Below the pieces are notes generated by a model, which was not told where the DNA came from, made no database searches, and worked only from the letters and a program-made list of their open reading frames with translations. Below are positions 17,037-26,115 of a stretch of DNA of 64,000 bases, one piece after another. Each line of letters starts with the position of its first letter. The first letter of the stretch is position 1. The stretch is from Cyclobacteriaceae bacterium (GTDB taxonomy: Bacteria > Bacteroidota > Bacteroidia > Cytophagales > Cyclobacteriaceae): the NCBI GenBank assembly GCA_019638395.1, contig JAHBTX010000002.1, positions 558,001 to 622,000 on the forward strand. Reading direction: 5' to 3'. The translations under genes were made by a program, and so were the position numbers.

Positions 17037-19520
17037 ATGAAACGCATTTTACTTTTTCTCGTTTTGCTTCCGGTGTTTGCCAACAGCCAGCATCAATCAA
17101 AAATAACCCGCATCGATTCGGTGCTTACTTACCTGCATCAATACCATTTGTTCAATGGCACGGTATTGATTGGCGAGAAAGGAAAAGTACTTTATAAAAA
17201 AGCGTTTGGCATTACTCATCCGCAAACGCAGCAACCGCTTACTACCGCTTCGGCTTTTAACCTGGCCTCGGTAAGCAAGCAGTTTTATACCATGATGACG
17301 ATGCAGTTGAAAGAACAAGGCAAACTGAATTATGACGATGCTGTGCAAAAGCACCTGCCCGCTTTTCCATATAGTAACATCACCATTCGCCAGTTGATGA
17401 ATCAAACCTCTGGTCTGGCTGAATATTTCGACATCGCACAAGGCGATATGAATCCGTTGGATACCCTCACCAATCAATCCATGCTGGAGTTGTTGACGCT
17501 TAAAAAACCCCCGCTTGTGTTTGAACCCGGTACGCAGTGGCAATACAGCAATACCAACTATACCACACTCGCTTCCATCATCGAAAAAGTTTCGGGGCTT
17601 TCAGCCGATCAGTTTTTTGCCAAACACATTGCAAGTCCGCTTAAATTGAAAAACACGTATGTGTATCATTTGAAAATAAAAACATCTCCATCTTCGCGCG
17701 TATTTGGATTGGACTATGACGGAGCTAACTACAACCTGAACGATCTGGTTCGCTTCGATGGCATTGTGGGCGATGGTAACGTGTATGCATCTGTAGAAGA
17801 TTTATATGTGTGGGATCAAGCCCTTTACACCGATAAACTGGTGAAGAAAACTACGTTTGCCGAAGCCATTACCCCAGGCAAACTTAACAATGGTAAAAAC
17901 ACGGAATATGGTTTCGGGTGGTTTATTCGTGAGTCCGGAAAAATTGTTTCGCACACCGGTGGCTGGGTTGGTTTTGGTACAGAGATAACACGCTACATCG
18001 ATAAAAATCAAACCATCGTTGTGATGGATAACTCATCCAACTTTCGTGCACACACCCTGGTAAAAAATATTTGGGAAGGTAAACCTGTTACGCTTCCCAA
18101 AACCCACCTGATTACTAACGTAAAAATTATTGATGGCACCGGGCTGCCGGCTGTTGCCGGAAGTGTGCGGATATTAAACAACCGCATCTGGCACGTAGGC
18201 AAGCTTACACCTTTTGCAGGCGAAACCGTTACCGAGGGCAACGGAAATGTATTGGCCCCCGGTTTCATTGATAATCATAGTCACCACGATGGTGGACTGG
18301 AAAAAAATCCATCGGCTGTAGCCGTCACCAGCCAGGGTATAACCACTATTGTGGTCGGACAAGATGGTAGTTCGGATGCGATGGACTCAATTCAGCAAGC
18401 CATTAAAAAAACTCCGGTAAGTGTAAACGTGGCTTCGTTTACCGGACATGCTTCGTTGCGCGAAAAAGTGATGGGCAAAAATTTATTGCGCAAAGCAACT
18501 CCTGCGGAGATTGATTCGATGAAAGTATTGCTGAAACTTGAAATGGAAAAAGGTTCGTTGGGATTAAGTACCGGACTTGAATATGAAGCAGGATTTTACA
18601 GCAGCCGCGATGAAGTAGTAGCATTGGCCAAAGTTGCGGCTGAGAAAGGTGGCCGATACATCAGCCACATTCGTAGTGAAGATGTGAACCTGGAAGATGC
18701 CATAGATGAAATTATTCACATTGCGTACGAAGCTAAAATACCCGTACAGATTACACACATTAAAATTGCCATGCGCAGCAAGTGGGGTAACTCAACCAAA
18801 ATTCTACGTCAACTGGAAATGGCGCGACAGCAAGGCGTAAATATTACTGCCGATATTTATCCCTACACCATGTGGAACTCCACACCGCGCGTACTCTTTC
18901 CTAAAAAAGATTTTGAAAGTTTAGCAAGTGCTGAATTTGCTACGCGCGAGTTGTTCGATCCGGCAGCTTCGGTAATGGTTCGCTATTCGCCACAGCCTGC
19001 CTGGCAAGGAAAAACGGTTAGTGAGATTGCCGCTATCAATAAAGAAACTTCAGCACAAACTTTATTACGCATCATCCGCGAAAGCGCGGCACCGGAGCAG
19101 GGTGCTACTATTGTAGCGAAGAGTATGAGTGAAACGGACATCAGCAATTTTATGAAGTGGCCGTACACCAGCATTTGTTCGGATGGTACCATGCGCGGGC
19201 ATCCGCGCGGACATGGATCGTTTACGCGTGTGCTGGGTAAATATGTACGCGAAGAAAAACTGATGCCATTGGAAACGGCCATTCAAAAGATGACCAGCCT
19301 TGCCGCAGAGAATGCAGGAATCAAAAACCGAGGCTTAATTGCACCTGGCTATTTTGCTGATCTTGTTTTATTCAATCCAGACACGGTGATTGACAGTGCC
19401 ACCATCGAAAACCCAACTGCTTTATCTACCGGAATTGAATCGGTTTGGGTAAATGGTAAACTGGTATATGCTGATCAGAAACCAGTAACGAATTATCCAG
19501 GGGTGTTAGTGAAGCGATAG
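17037..19520 (+). CDS. fused class C serine hydrolase and D-aminoacylase-type amidohydrolase
   Basis: This 827-residue exported protein (signal 1-18) joins two enzymes. Residues about 22-345 are a beta-lactamase-family serine hydrolase with S78-V-S-K81, Y170-S-N172 and H306-T-G308, all catalytic motifs intact. Residues about 357-827 are an N-acyl-D-amino-acid deacylase-like amidohydrolase with GFIDNHSHH (metal H414, H416), SHIRSE, ITHIK and SDG motifs. Together they suggest hydrolysis of D-amino-acid peptides followed by deacylation, for example of peptidoglycan-derived peptides (inference). No frameshift is needed to join them. Confidence 0.88.
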   Translation: MKRILLFLVLLPVFANSQHQSKITRIDSVLTYLHQYHLFNGTVLIGEKGKVLYKKAFGITHPQTQQPLTTASAFNLASVSKQFYTMMTMQLKEQGKLNYDDAVQKHLPAFPYSNITIRQLMNQTSGLAEYFDIAQGDMNPLDTLTNQSMLELLTLKKPPLVFEPGTQWQYSNTNYTTLASIIEKVSGLSADQFFAKHIASPLKLKNTYVYHLKIKTSPSSRVFGLDYDGANYNLNDLVRFDGIVGDGNVYASVEDLYVWDQALYTDKLVKKTTFAEAITPGKLNNGKNTEYGFGWFIRESGKIVSHTGGWVGFGTEITRYIDKNQTIVVMDNSSNFRAHTLVKNIWEGKPVTLPKTHLITNVKIIDGTGLPAVAGSVRILNNRIWHVGKLTPFAGETVTEGNGNVLAPGFIDNHSHHDGGLEKNPSAVAVTSQGITTIVVGQDGSSDAMDSIQQAIKKTPVSVNVASFTGHASLREKVMGKNLLRKATPAEIDSMKVLLKLEMEKGSLGLSTGLEYEAGFYSSRDEVVALAKVAAEKGGRYISHIRSEDVNLEDAIDEIIHIAYEAKIPVQITHIKIAMRSKWGNSTKILRQLEMARQQGVNITADIYPYTMWNSTPRVLFPKKDFESLASAEFATRELFDPAASVMVRYSPQPAWQGKTVSEIAAINKETSAQTLLRIIRESAAPEQGATIVAKSMSETDISNFMKWPYTSICSDGTMRGHPRGHGSFTRVLGKYVREEKLMPLETAIQKMTSLAAENAGIKNRGLIAPGYFADLVLFNPDTVIDSATIENPTALSTGIESVWVNGKLVYADQKPVTNYPGVLVKR

Positions 19521-19593
19521 TTGTTAGTCTTTAGTATAGTTGTCGAAGATTGCAACTACCAAATACGCAAGACTAAGGACTCTGAACTAATGA

Positions 19594-19803
19594 CTACTTA
19601 GCTGTAACCTGAAAAGCCCGCTCGCCATTCTTTTCTACTTCGCGTAGGGTGCGCAGTTGTTTCATTTCTTCCAGCATGGGCAGTAGTGCGCCCTCATCTG
19701 TTACTTTAAGATGGGCCATTAATTCCGAAAGCGATTTAATTTCGTTAGGAGCTTTCCGGAAATCAGTAATGAAGTTGAGGATGTCTATTTTCTTAATGAA
19801 CAT
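19594..19803 (-). CDS. hypothetical small winged-helix-like protein
   Basis: The start at 19803 (MFIKKIDILNFITDF) is preferred to an upstream one at 19854. The 69-residue protein ends with KNGERAFQVTAK. The pattern LSELMAHLKVTDEGALLPMLEEMKQLRTLREVEKNGERAF fits a small wHTH (helix, turn-helix, wing), but no family was recognised. It stands alone between convergent and parallel genes. Confidence 0.45.
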   Translation of the reverse strand: MFIKKIDILNFITDFRKAPNEIKSLSELMAHLKVTDEGALLPMLEEMKQLRTLREVEKNGERAFQVTAK

Positions 19804-19941
19804 GAGAACTGTTTTGGGATTGTAACGGGAAAGGGTATGATTGGGATACATCAAAAAAATATAGCCGAAGATGCGGCAAAGAACGTTGACCCTTAAACTG
19901 TTGGGGATTTAAAATTCTGAGTGACTGGCGAGCAGTAAAGT

Positions 19942-20316
19942 TTATAGATTGGCTTTAGCTTTCGTAAGCTTAAGCAGGGCCTCTGCTGTGGAAGATACAA
20001 AGTTGATGTGCCCCGCACGGTTACTCTCAAGCATAAACTGCATCAGACTAGTGCTTTTGTGCGCAGAAAAATTGCCAACAATAGCCAAGCACACCCGGTA
20101 GTTGCTGAACTTTTGTAGCAGTTCGCCTGCCATACCGTTAGCCAGATGAAAGAATCCTGGTGTGATGTTTTTCTCGTGCAGCACAATGCAATCAAACCCC
20201 TGATAATAAAGTTCGCCCAACAGGTTTAAACCATCACTAGCATTGTTTATTAAAATATGGTCAGAAATAATTTCTGCAATTTGGGTTTGGTTACTGGTGT
20301 GCGCTTCTATTTTCAT
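19942..20316 (-). CDS. DUF4180 domain protein
   Basis: The start at 20316 (MKIEAHTSN) lies one base after the stop of the preceding membrane protein gene. The 124-residue protein matches the DUF4180 pattern: LLGELYYQGFDCIVLHEKNI, GFFHLANGMAGELLQKFSNY, LAIVGNF and a final GHINFVSSTAEALLKL. Function of the family is not known. Its place as third gene after an ECF sigma factor and membrane partner ties it to that regulon. Confidence 0.75.
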   Translation of the reverse strand: MKIEAHTSNQTQIAEIISDHILINNASDGLNLLGELYYQGFDCIVLHEKNITPGFFHLANGMAGELLQKFSNYRVCLAIVGNFSAHKSTSLMQFMLESNRAGHINFVSSTAEALLKLTKAKANL

Positions 20317-20317
20317 T

Positions 20318-20950
20318 TTAGGCTTTATTCTGCAAGTCTGTTGGGTTATCAAAATCAGCCAGCATTATCTTTAAACGATGGATATGCTCTCCATACAATT
20401 TATGCAGCACCCGGTCAACAAAAAAAACAGGACCAATAATAGCAGCTGTATACAACACCACAAGCAACGCTCCCTGCGCGGTAGTAATATATTCCAATAC
20501 ACGATCAGTTCCGTGTTCCAGGTAAGCTGCCGTTAGGCCCAGCAGGTAGAACACCACAAGCCCCCATTGGTTGCCGCGCTTATAAATTTTCAAAAACAAT
20601 TCGAGCTTATTGATCAATACGGCCAGATTGTTTTTCAGGTTGTTCGTTGAAAAATCGAACGTTGTAACCAAGCGTATTTTCAGGTAGAAGTAAATGGCCA
20701 CACTGGCCGAGAATACCAATAAACCAATCATTAACCACCAGATGGGGCCAGGTTCCACCATGATAATCTGCGAGACAAGAATGGCAAATGCAATGCCACC
20801 CGTGGTAATTTCAATTTGTATGCTGCGCTTAATGCGGCTTAGTATCGATTTGCTTTTTCCTTGAAGGGCTTCAAGCAGTTCGGTTGCACTCCACACTGTT
20901 TCGGTTGCAGATGGATGTTTCCAGATTTCCTTTAATTCGTCAAGCTCCAT
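20318..20950 (-). CDS. membrane protein, probable partner of the ECF sigma factor
   Basis: The 210-residue protein has a soluble N-terminus (MELDELKEIWKHPS..) and about four membrane segments (near 50-70, 73-95, 130-148 and 155-180). It overlaps the sigma gene by 11 bases. The position is that of an anti-sigma factor, but no zinc-binding ZAS motif is visible, so the anti-sigma role is inferred from context only. A DUF4180 gene follows immediately. Confidence 0.6.
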   Translation of the reverse strand: MELDELKEIWKHPSATETVWSATELLEALQGKSKSILSRIKRSIQIEITTGGIAFAILVSQIIMVEPGPIWWLMIGLLVFSASVAIYFYLKIRLVTTFDFSTNNLKNNLAVLINKLELFLKIYKRGNQWGLVVFYLLGLTAAYLEHGTDRVLEYITTAQGALLVVLYTAAIIGPVFFVDRVLHKLYGEHIHRLKIMLADFDNPTDLQNKA

Positions 20951-21437
20951 GTGTTAATGCTTTTTTTAGTTTTTCGCGTATCCGCAACATGCGCACGCGT
21001 ACATTATTTTGTGTTAAGCCAACGGTAGCGGCAATCTCTTCATAGGGTATATCTTCCAGCGCCAGCATGATAAGTGCGCGGTCAACTTCGGGCAATTGCC
21101 TGATGGCTTTGTATAAATTCTGGATCTGCTCTTCTTTATCCGGCTCAACGGGGCTGCCCAGATTATAGTGGCCATCGTTCATCTTTTCAAAATAGGGTTG
21201 CCGCGAAGATTTGCGCCAACCTCCAATGGCGGTGTTAAGAGCAATGCGATACATCCACGTAGAAAATTTTGCTTCACCCCGAAACGTATGGTATGAGCGC
21301 CAGAGTTGTAACACAATTTCTTGAAAAAGGTCTTTGCGTTCGTCTGCCGTTTCGGCATAGAGGTTACATACCTTATGCACAAGCCGCTGATGTGCATTGA
21401 TAAGCTCTACAAATGTTTTTTCGGTTTCGGTGGCCAA
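20940..21437 (-). CDS. ECF RNA polymerase sigma factor
   Basis: The 165-residue protein has region 2 (about 10-80, with DLFQEIVLQLWRSYHTFRGEAKFSTWMYRIALNTA) and region 4 (about 110-160, with LPEVDRALIMLALEDIPYEEIAATVGLTQNNVRVRMLRIREKL split by the usual helix-turn-helix). It directs transcription of a small regulon, likely including its own operon. The downstream gene overlaps it by 11 bases. No promoter site for it was identified. Confidence 0.92.
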   Translation of the reverse strand: MATETEKTFVELINAHQRLVHKVCNLYAETADERKDLFQEIVLQLWRSYHTFRGEAKFSTWMYRIALNTAIGGWRKSSRQPYFEKMNDGHYNLGSPVEPDKEEQIQNLYKAIRQLPEVDRALIMLALEDIPYEEIAATVGLTQNNVRVRMLRIREKLKKALTHGA

Positions 21438-21608
21438 ACTGTTGTTTACGTTTTGCCTGTATGTTGACAGGATATAACCAGAATTACAAAATGACAGGAG
21501 ATTTTTTAACGGAGGTACCCGCTAACCTAAATCTTCCATTTAATACCGCTGGTAAAATCGGATGTAAACCTCCGCTCGGACTACTGTTTTTTTTAACGAC
21601 TCCGATCC

Positions 21609-21632
21609 CAGGTCTGTGTCCACACAGACCTG
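21609..21632. repeat. dispersed hairpin CAGGTCTGTG-TCCA-CACAGACCTG
   Basis: A 10-base perfect stem (21609-21618 with 21623-21632) has a TCCA loop. It sits one base from the stop codon of the amidase gene. Related hairpins lie at 30606-30627 and 46195-46218. Confidence 0.7.
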
Positions 21633-21633
21633 T

Positions 21634-23205
21634 TTACTTACTCAAAATGAAAGTTGGAGCCTTGCGATGTTTGGTGGCTTGTTCATAGCCATAGGCAATT
21701 TCAATCAATGTAGGCTCTTGCCAGGCGGTACTGAAGAATGAAACCCCAACCGGTAATACATCTGCAAAACCCATGGGCACCGTGATGGCAGGATAACCTG
21801 AAATCGCGGCAAGTGAAGAGCTGCCCCCCAGAAAATGATCACCATCAATCAAATCAGTCTTCCAGGCCGGTGCGCCTGTTGGTGCCATCAATGCATGCAG
21901 ATTATTTTCTTTTAACAATTTATCAATACCGTTTTCGCGGGTAGCTTTCTGCATGTTGGCCAAAGCGTCTAAATATGCTTTGTCTTGTAGCGTGCCTTTC
22001 TCGTGTGCTAGTTTTAATAACTGTTGATCGAAGTATTTTAACTCAATAGTATCTTTCTTATTGAACTCCATCAACTCAGCCAAGTCGTGCACACGGGCTT
22101 TATCGCCCAGACTGGCAAAATATTTAGTAAGGCCGTCTTTAAACTCATACAACAACACCGTAAACGAAGAACCTCCGGCACTGCGGTCCATATTAAAATC
22201 GATTTCAATCACCTCTGCACCTTGTGCGCGGATATCAGCCACAGCTTTTTTCATTAATGTATCTACTGCAGCATGGTAGCCTCCAATATTTTTTAATAAT
22301 CCAATGCGTTTGCCTTTTAAGCCATCGGCTTTCAAATGCGAAGTGTAATCAGTCTTATATTTACCAGTTGACGCTAATGTCTTTTCATCAGTTGAATCAA
22401 CGCCCACTAAAGCCCCCAATGTAATGGCAACATCGGTAACCGTGCGCCCCATCGGTCCGGCTGTATCTTGCGTAAACGAAATGGGTATAATACCACTACG
22501 GCTCAACAACCCAACCGTAGGTTTTAATCCTACCAACCCATTGGCGTTGGAAGGGCATACAATCGAACCATTAGTCTCTGTGCCAATAGCAATGGCACAT
22601 AAGTTTGCCGAGGCCGCCACACCCGAACCCGAACTGGAACCACACGGATTGCGATCGAGTACATACGGATTTTTGGTTTGCCCCAACATACCACTCCAAC
22701 CACTGCTGCTCATATCGGCCCGAAAGTTGGCCCACTCGCTTAAGTTTGCTTTCGCGATGATAACAGCACCAGCAGCTCGTAGTTTTTTAACAAGAAAGCT
22801 ATCATCAGGTGGGTAAGAATCGCGTAACACGGTTGCCCCGGCCGTAGTAGGCATATCGGCTGTGTTCATGTTATCTTTAATGATAACCGGAATGCCATGC
22901 AGCAACCCACGACTTTTACCCGCTTGCAATTCCGCATCCAACGTTCGGGCAATTTCTAGTGCCTGGGGATTTACGTAAATAATGGAGTTGAGGGTGGGCC
23001 CGTTCTTGTCCAGGTCTTCAATACGCTGCAGGTAATCTTTTACCACTTGCTCAATCGTAAACGTGCTTTTCTGATAACCCACTTGTAACTGGGGGATGGT
23101 CATCTCCTCCAGGTATTGATGTGCCGGTGTGGATTCTTTTTCTTTAGGTTGTTCACAGGCCAGCACAATGATGGCAGCCAGAAACAAAATACGGGTTGAT
23201 TTCAT
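21634..23205 (-). CDS. amidase-signature family lipoprotein
   Basis: The 523-residue enzyme has a lipobox VLAC (C17), so it is probably membrane-anchored outside the cytoplasm. The catalytic triad is present: K110 in VIIKDN, the cis-Ser in GSSSGSG (190-191) and the nucleophile S214 in TETNGS. Amidase-signature enzymes hydrolyse amide bonds; this one is far from the GatA of tRNA amidation, given its export. It is divergent from the ATP-grasp pair. Confidence 0.85.
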   Translation of the reverse strand: MKSTRILFLAAIIVLACEQPKEKESTPAHQYLEEMTIPQLQVGYQKSTFTIEQVVKDYLQRIEDLDKNGPTLNSIIYVNPQALEIARTLDAELQAGKSRGLLHGIPVIIKDNMNTADMPTTAGATVLRDSYPPDDSFLVKKLRAAGAVIIAKANLSEWANFRADMSSSGWSGMLGQTKNPYVLDRNPCGSSSGSGVAASANLCAIAIGTETNGSIVCPSNANGLVGLKPTVGLLSRSGIIPISFTQDTAGPMGRTVTDVAITLGALVGVDSTDEKTLASTGKYKTDYTSHLKADGLKGKRIGLLKNIGGYHAAVDTLMKKAVADIRAQGAEVIEIDFNMDRSAGGSSFTVLLYEFKDGLTKYFASLGDKARVHDLAELMEFNKKDTIELKYFDQQLLKLAHEKGTLQDKAYLDALANMQKATRENGIDKLLKENNLHALMAPTGAPAWKTDLIDGDHFLGGSSSLAAISGYPAITVPMGFADVLPVGVSFFSTAWQEPTLIEIAYGYEQATKHRKAPTFILSK

Positions 23206-23520
23206 AGAGGATTTTATGGATGATAAAGTTACTGTGTGCCTAACATCATACCTAACCGCTTAACAAATTACAGCCTTGCGTGCTTTCGATCAAACCTATT
23301 GATAACCGTTAAGCTTATCGCTTATGAGGTAACTACGTCCCTGCAGTTTAACCGGTATAACTGCTAAGAAGTAAGCCATAATGCCTGCTTGGTGTTAGGG
23401 CTAACCAAAGCTTTTAAGAATAAATATTGACAAGTACTTTACTTTAATAATAATATTTATTGAAATTGCATAAACTATGGCAAATAGTACTTTACTGCAC
23501 CCTCTGCGGTTGTTGGGTTT
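23206..23520. other. divergent region before the ATP-grasp genes
   Basis: These 315 bases separate divergent genes. They contain a TTGAC (23427) and A/T-rich TAATATTTATTG (23451-23462) as a possible promoter, an 11-base direct repeat AGTACTTTACT at 23433-23443 and 23486-23496, and a 15-codon reading frame (23477-23524) that overlaps the next start. Nothing else was seen. Confidence 0.5.
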
Positions 23521-23524
23521 ATGA
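23477..23524 (+). CDS. possible 15-residue leader peptide
   Basis: The ATG at 23477 opens 15 codons (MANSTLLHPLRLLGL) whose TGA overlaps the ATG of the ATP-grasp gene as ATGA, the classic layout for translational coupling. It could be a regulatory leader, a peptide substrate or chance. It is too short for any family call. Confidence 0.3.
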   Translation: MANSTLLHPLRLLGL

Positions 23525-24612
23525 CATTACTCAACGATATAACCGCCTATAAAATCTGGATATTTGCTCCTTACCTGGAGACGGAAGACCCTACTCTAAA
23601 ATTTTATTACGACTATACCCAAAGCATTGAAGAATACACGCGGGTATTCGCAGAGATCAATTGCGAATGGGAGTGGGTAAACGTTACGGTACATAACATT
23701 GCTGAGTGCATAGAGCGGGTAAAGAACTACTCAGCGAAACAAAGCATAGTATTAAACCTGTGCGATGGCGATGAAATTAACAACGTTCCCGGAGTATCGG
23801 TTATCCATGCCCTGGACGAAAGCGGTATTACCTATACCGGTTCCGATTCTTACTTCTATAATGTAACCACTTCTAAAATCACCATGAAAGAAGCTTTTGG
23901 TAAAGCCGGGGTAGCAATGCCAGGCTGGCAAAAGCTAAACGGACACATCGATCCGGATCTTTTCAAGAAGGTGGGCAAACCCATTATTGTTAAGCCTGCC
24001 GTATCGGCTGGTAGCATGGGTATAAGCGTAAAGAATGTGGTGAATGGAAAGCGTGAATTAAAAAATGTGCTCACCGATCTGCACAATGGCTTTAAAGGTT
24101 GGGATCTGGATACCGCTGGCTTGTTGGCCGAGCAGTTTATTATCGGGCGCGAGTTTACTACACTATTGGTAGGGTCGCACCATAAACCCGAACAGATTAA
24201 ATTCTATCAACCTATAGAACGTGTGTTTCATAAAGGCTTACCCGAAAAAGAACAGTTCCTTTCGTTTGAACGCCTGTGGGAAGCATACGATGAAGAAGCA
24301 CCACCACCGGACAATGGATTTCTGTATGAATACGCCCCGGTTATGGATTTTTGTCTGGCACAAGAACTAAAAGAACTAAGCATTGATGCCTTTAAAGCCG
24401 TGAAGGGTGTGGGTTATGCGCGGCTAGATTTCAGGCTGGACAAGAAAACCGGAAAACTATTTGTATTGGAGATTAATGCCCAATGTGGCTTGAGCGAAGA
24501 CGAGAACTATACCTCCATAGGCGCTATTCTGCGCGTAAGTAATAAGACCTTCACCAACCTGATTGTAGAAGTACTGGAAGATGCCCTGCTTCGCAATACA
24601 GCCAACAGCTAA
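23521..24612 (+). CDS. ATP-grasp ligase (D-Ala-D-Ala ligase-like)
   Basis: The 363-residue protein has a pre-ATP-grasp domain (about 1-110, with IVLNLCDGDE and YTGSDS) and an ATP-grasp fold: K158 in VKPAVSAGSMG, LAEQFIIGREFT, GYARLDFR (R301) and metal ligands in E317-I-N319. These enzymes join a carboxylate to an amine via an acyl phosphate. The substrate is unknown; the ddlA/ddlB fold is clear but the neighbourhood is not a cell-wall cluster. The paralogue starts 35 bases later. Confidence 0.82.
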   Translation: MTLLNDITAYKIWIFAPYLETEDPTLKFYYDYTQSIEEYTRVFAEINCEWEWVNVTVHNIAECIERVKNYSAKQSIVLNLCDGDEINNVPGVSVIHALDESGITYTGSDSYFYNVTTSKITMKEAFGKAGVAMPGWQKLNGHIDPDLFKKVGKPIIVKPAVSAGSMGISVKNVVNGKRELKNVLTDLHNGFKGWDLDTAGLLAEQFIIGREFTTLLVGSHHKPEQIKFYQPIERVFHKGLPEKEQFLSFERLWEAYDEEAPPPDNGFLYEYAPVMDFCLAQELKELSIDAFKAVKGVGYARLDFRLDKKTGKLFVLEINAQCGLSEDENYTSIGAILRVSNKTFTNLIVEVLEDALLRNTANS

Positions 24613-24647
24613 CAAACAAAATCCCTGCACGTAAAAGAAATCCGGAT

Positions 24648-26093
24648 ATGAAGGTTTGTGTGTTGCAGCCCGATTACAGTACAACCGAAGTTGATTACAA
24701 AAACTACGATCCACCCCGTAACCTCGCTCCGCTGTTACCAAACGATCAGGTTGATCATGTATTTCTAAATAAGCTTACTACCTACAAGCAACTGAAAGAA
24801 CTGCGCAAGCAGAAGTACGATATTTATGTAAACCTATGCGAAGGTTATCTGGATTGGTCGGTACCGTCTATCGATGTAATTAATTCAATGGATGCATTGA
24901 ACCTACCTTACACCGGGCCCAATGCAGTTTTATACGATCCGCCTAAATCACTGATGAAGTATGTGGCCTATTGTGCCGGTGTTGCCACTCCGCTTTATGC
25001 AGAAGTTACAGGCAGCCACAACCTGGAAGCTAAAGTAAGCCACTTAAAGTTTCCATTGTTTGTAAAGCCCGCCAAAGCAGGCGATAGCCTGGGTGTGGAC
25101 GATGAATCGCTTGCCCAGGATATTCCACATCTACAACACAAAGTTGAAAGTCTGCTGGCCGAAGGCTATGACGAAATTCTGATTGAAGAATACATTGCCG
25201 GGCAGGAGTTTACCGTATTGGTAGCGGCCAACGTTCAACCAAAGTATGGAGCAATTGCCTTTAAGCCGATTGAATACAAATTCCCGAAAGGCTATGCCTT
25301 TAAAACCTATGCGCTCAAAACATCGGAGTTGCATACCGATGTAAATAAACCCTGTACGGATGCTGACCTCGAAGTGCGCCTGAAGCTGGCTGCCGAAAAA
25401 ATCTTTACCGGATTTTCAGGCGTAGGCTATGCGCGGTTGGATTTCCGGGTAAACGAAAAACAGGAAATCTATTTTCTGGAAATCAATTTTACCTGCTCCG
25501 TCTTTTATGAAGATGGCTACGAAGGATCTGCCGATTACATTCTGCAATTTGATCCGATTGGTAAGGCTGGATTTTTAAAACATATTATTGAAGAAGGCAA
25601 AGCCCGCTACGCGGCCAAACAAAAAAAGTATCGGGTTAAAGGTAACTCCATAAACGGGTATGGTATTGTAGCACAAAAATCCATCCGCAAAGGCGAAACC
25701 ATTTTTAAGTTTGAAGAAGCCGCCCAACGCCTCGTTACCAAACGGTACGTAGAACAAAACTGGACACAGCAGCAGCGCGAAGAGTTTAAGCATTATGCCT
25801 ACCCCATTTCCGATGAGGTTTATATTTTGTGGGATCATAAACCTGAAAACTGGGCGCCACAGAATCATTGTTGTGCACCCAACACCATTTACAATGGCCT
25901 TAACTTAATTGCCCTACGCGATATTGAGGCCGAAGAAGAACTTACGTTGGATTATGCCGACTTGTTGGACGACACCATACCATCTTTTGTATGTACGTGT
26001 GGCCACCCCAATTGCCGGAAAGTTGTTTCAGGCCGAGCCGATAACTCAATAACGAAGCGGGAGAAAATTAACGTGAATCCACCACAAGTTTAA
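24648..26093 (+). CDS. ATP-grasp ligase fused to a SET-domain methyltransferase
   Basis: The 481-residue protein has an ATP-grasp ligase (about 1-318: K140 in FVKPAKAGDS, IEEYIAGQEFT, GYARLDFR, E278-I-N280). A C-terminal SET domain (about 328-470) follows. The SET hallmarks are intact: GYG (337-339), N406-H-C-C-A-P-N412, ELTLDY with the catalytic Y436, and post-SET cysteines C449, C451 and C456. SET domains methylate lysine. The ligase half is related to the preceding gene, so the two probably act together on one substrate, perhaps a peptide or protein (inference). Confidence 0.85.
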   Translation: MKVCVLQPDYSTTEVDYKNYDPPRNLAPLLPNDQVDHVFLNKLTTYKQLKELRKQKYDIYVNLCEGYLDWSVPSIDVINSMDALNLPYTGPNAVLYDPPKSLMKYVAYCAGVATPLYAEVTGSHNLEAKVSHLKFPLFVKPAKAGDSLGVDDESLAQDIPHLQHKVESLLAEGYDEILIEEYIAGQEFTVLVAANVQPKYGAIAFKPIEYKFPKGYAFKTYALKTSELHTDVNKPCTDADLEVRLKLAAEKIFTGFSGVGYARLDFRVNEKQEIYFLEINFTCSVFYEDGYEGSADYILQFDPIGKAGFLKHIIEEGKARYAAKQKKYRVKGNSINGYGIVAQKSIRKGETIFKFEEAAQRLVTKRYVEQNWTQQQREEFKHYAYPISDEVYILWDHKPENWAPQNHCCAPNTIYNGLNLIALRDIEAEEELTLDYADLLDDTIPSFVCTCGHPNCRKVVSGRADNSITKREKINVNPPQV

Positions 26094-26115
26094 TAGTTAC
26101 AAGTGAACTTCGCTC

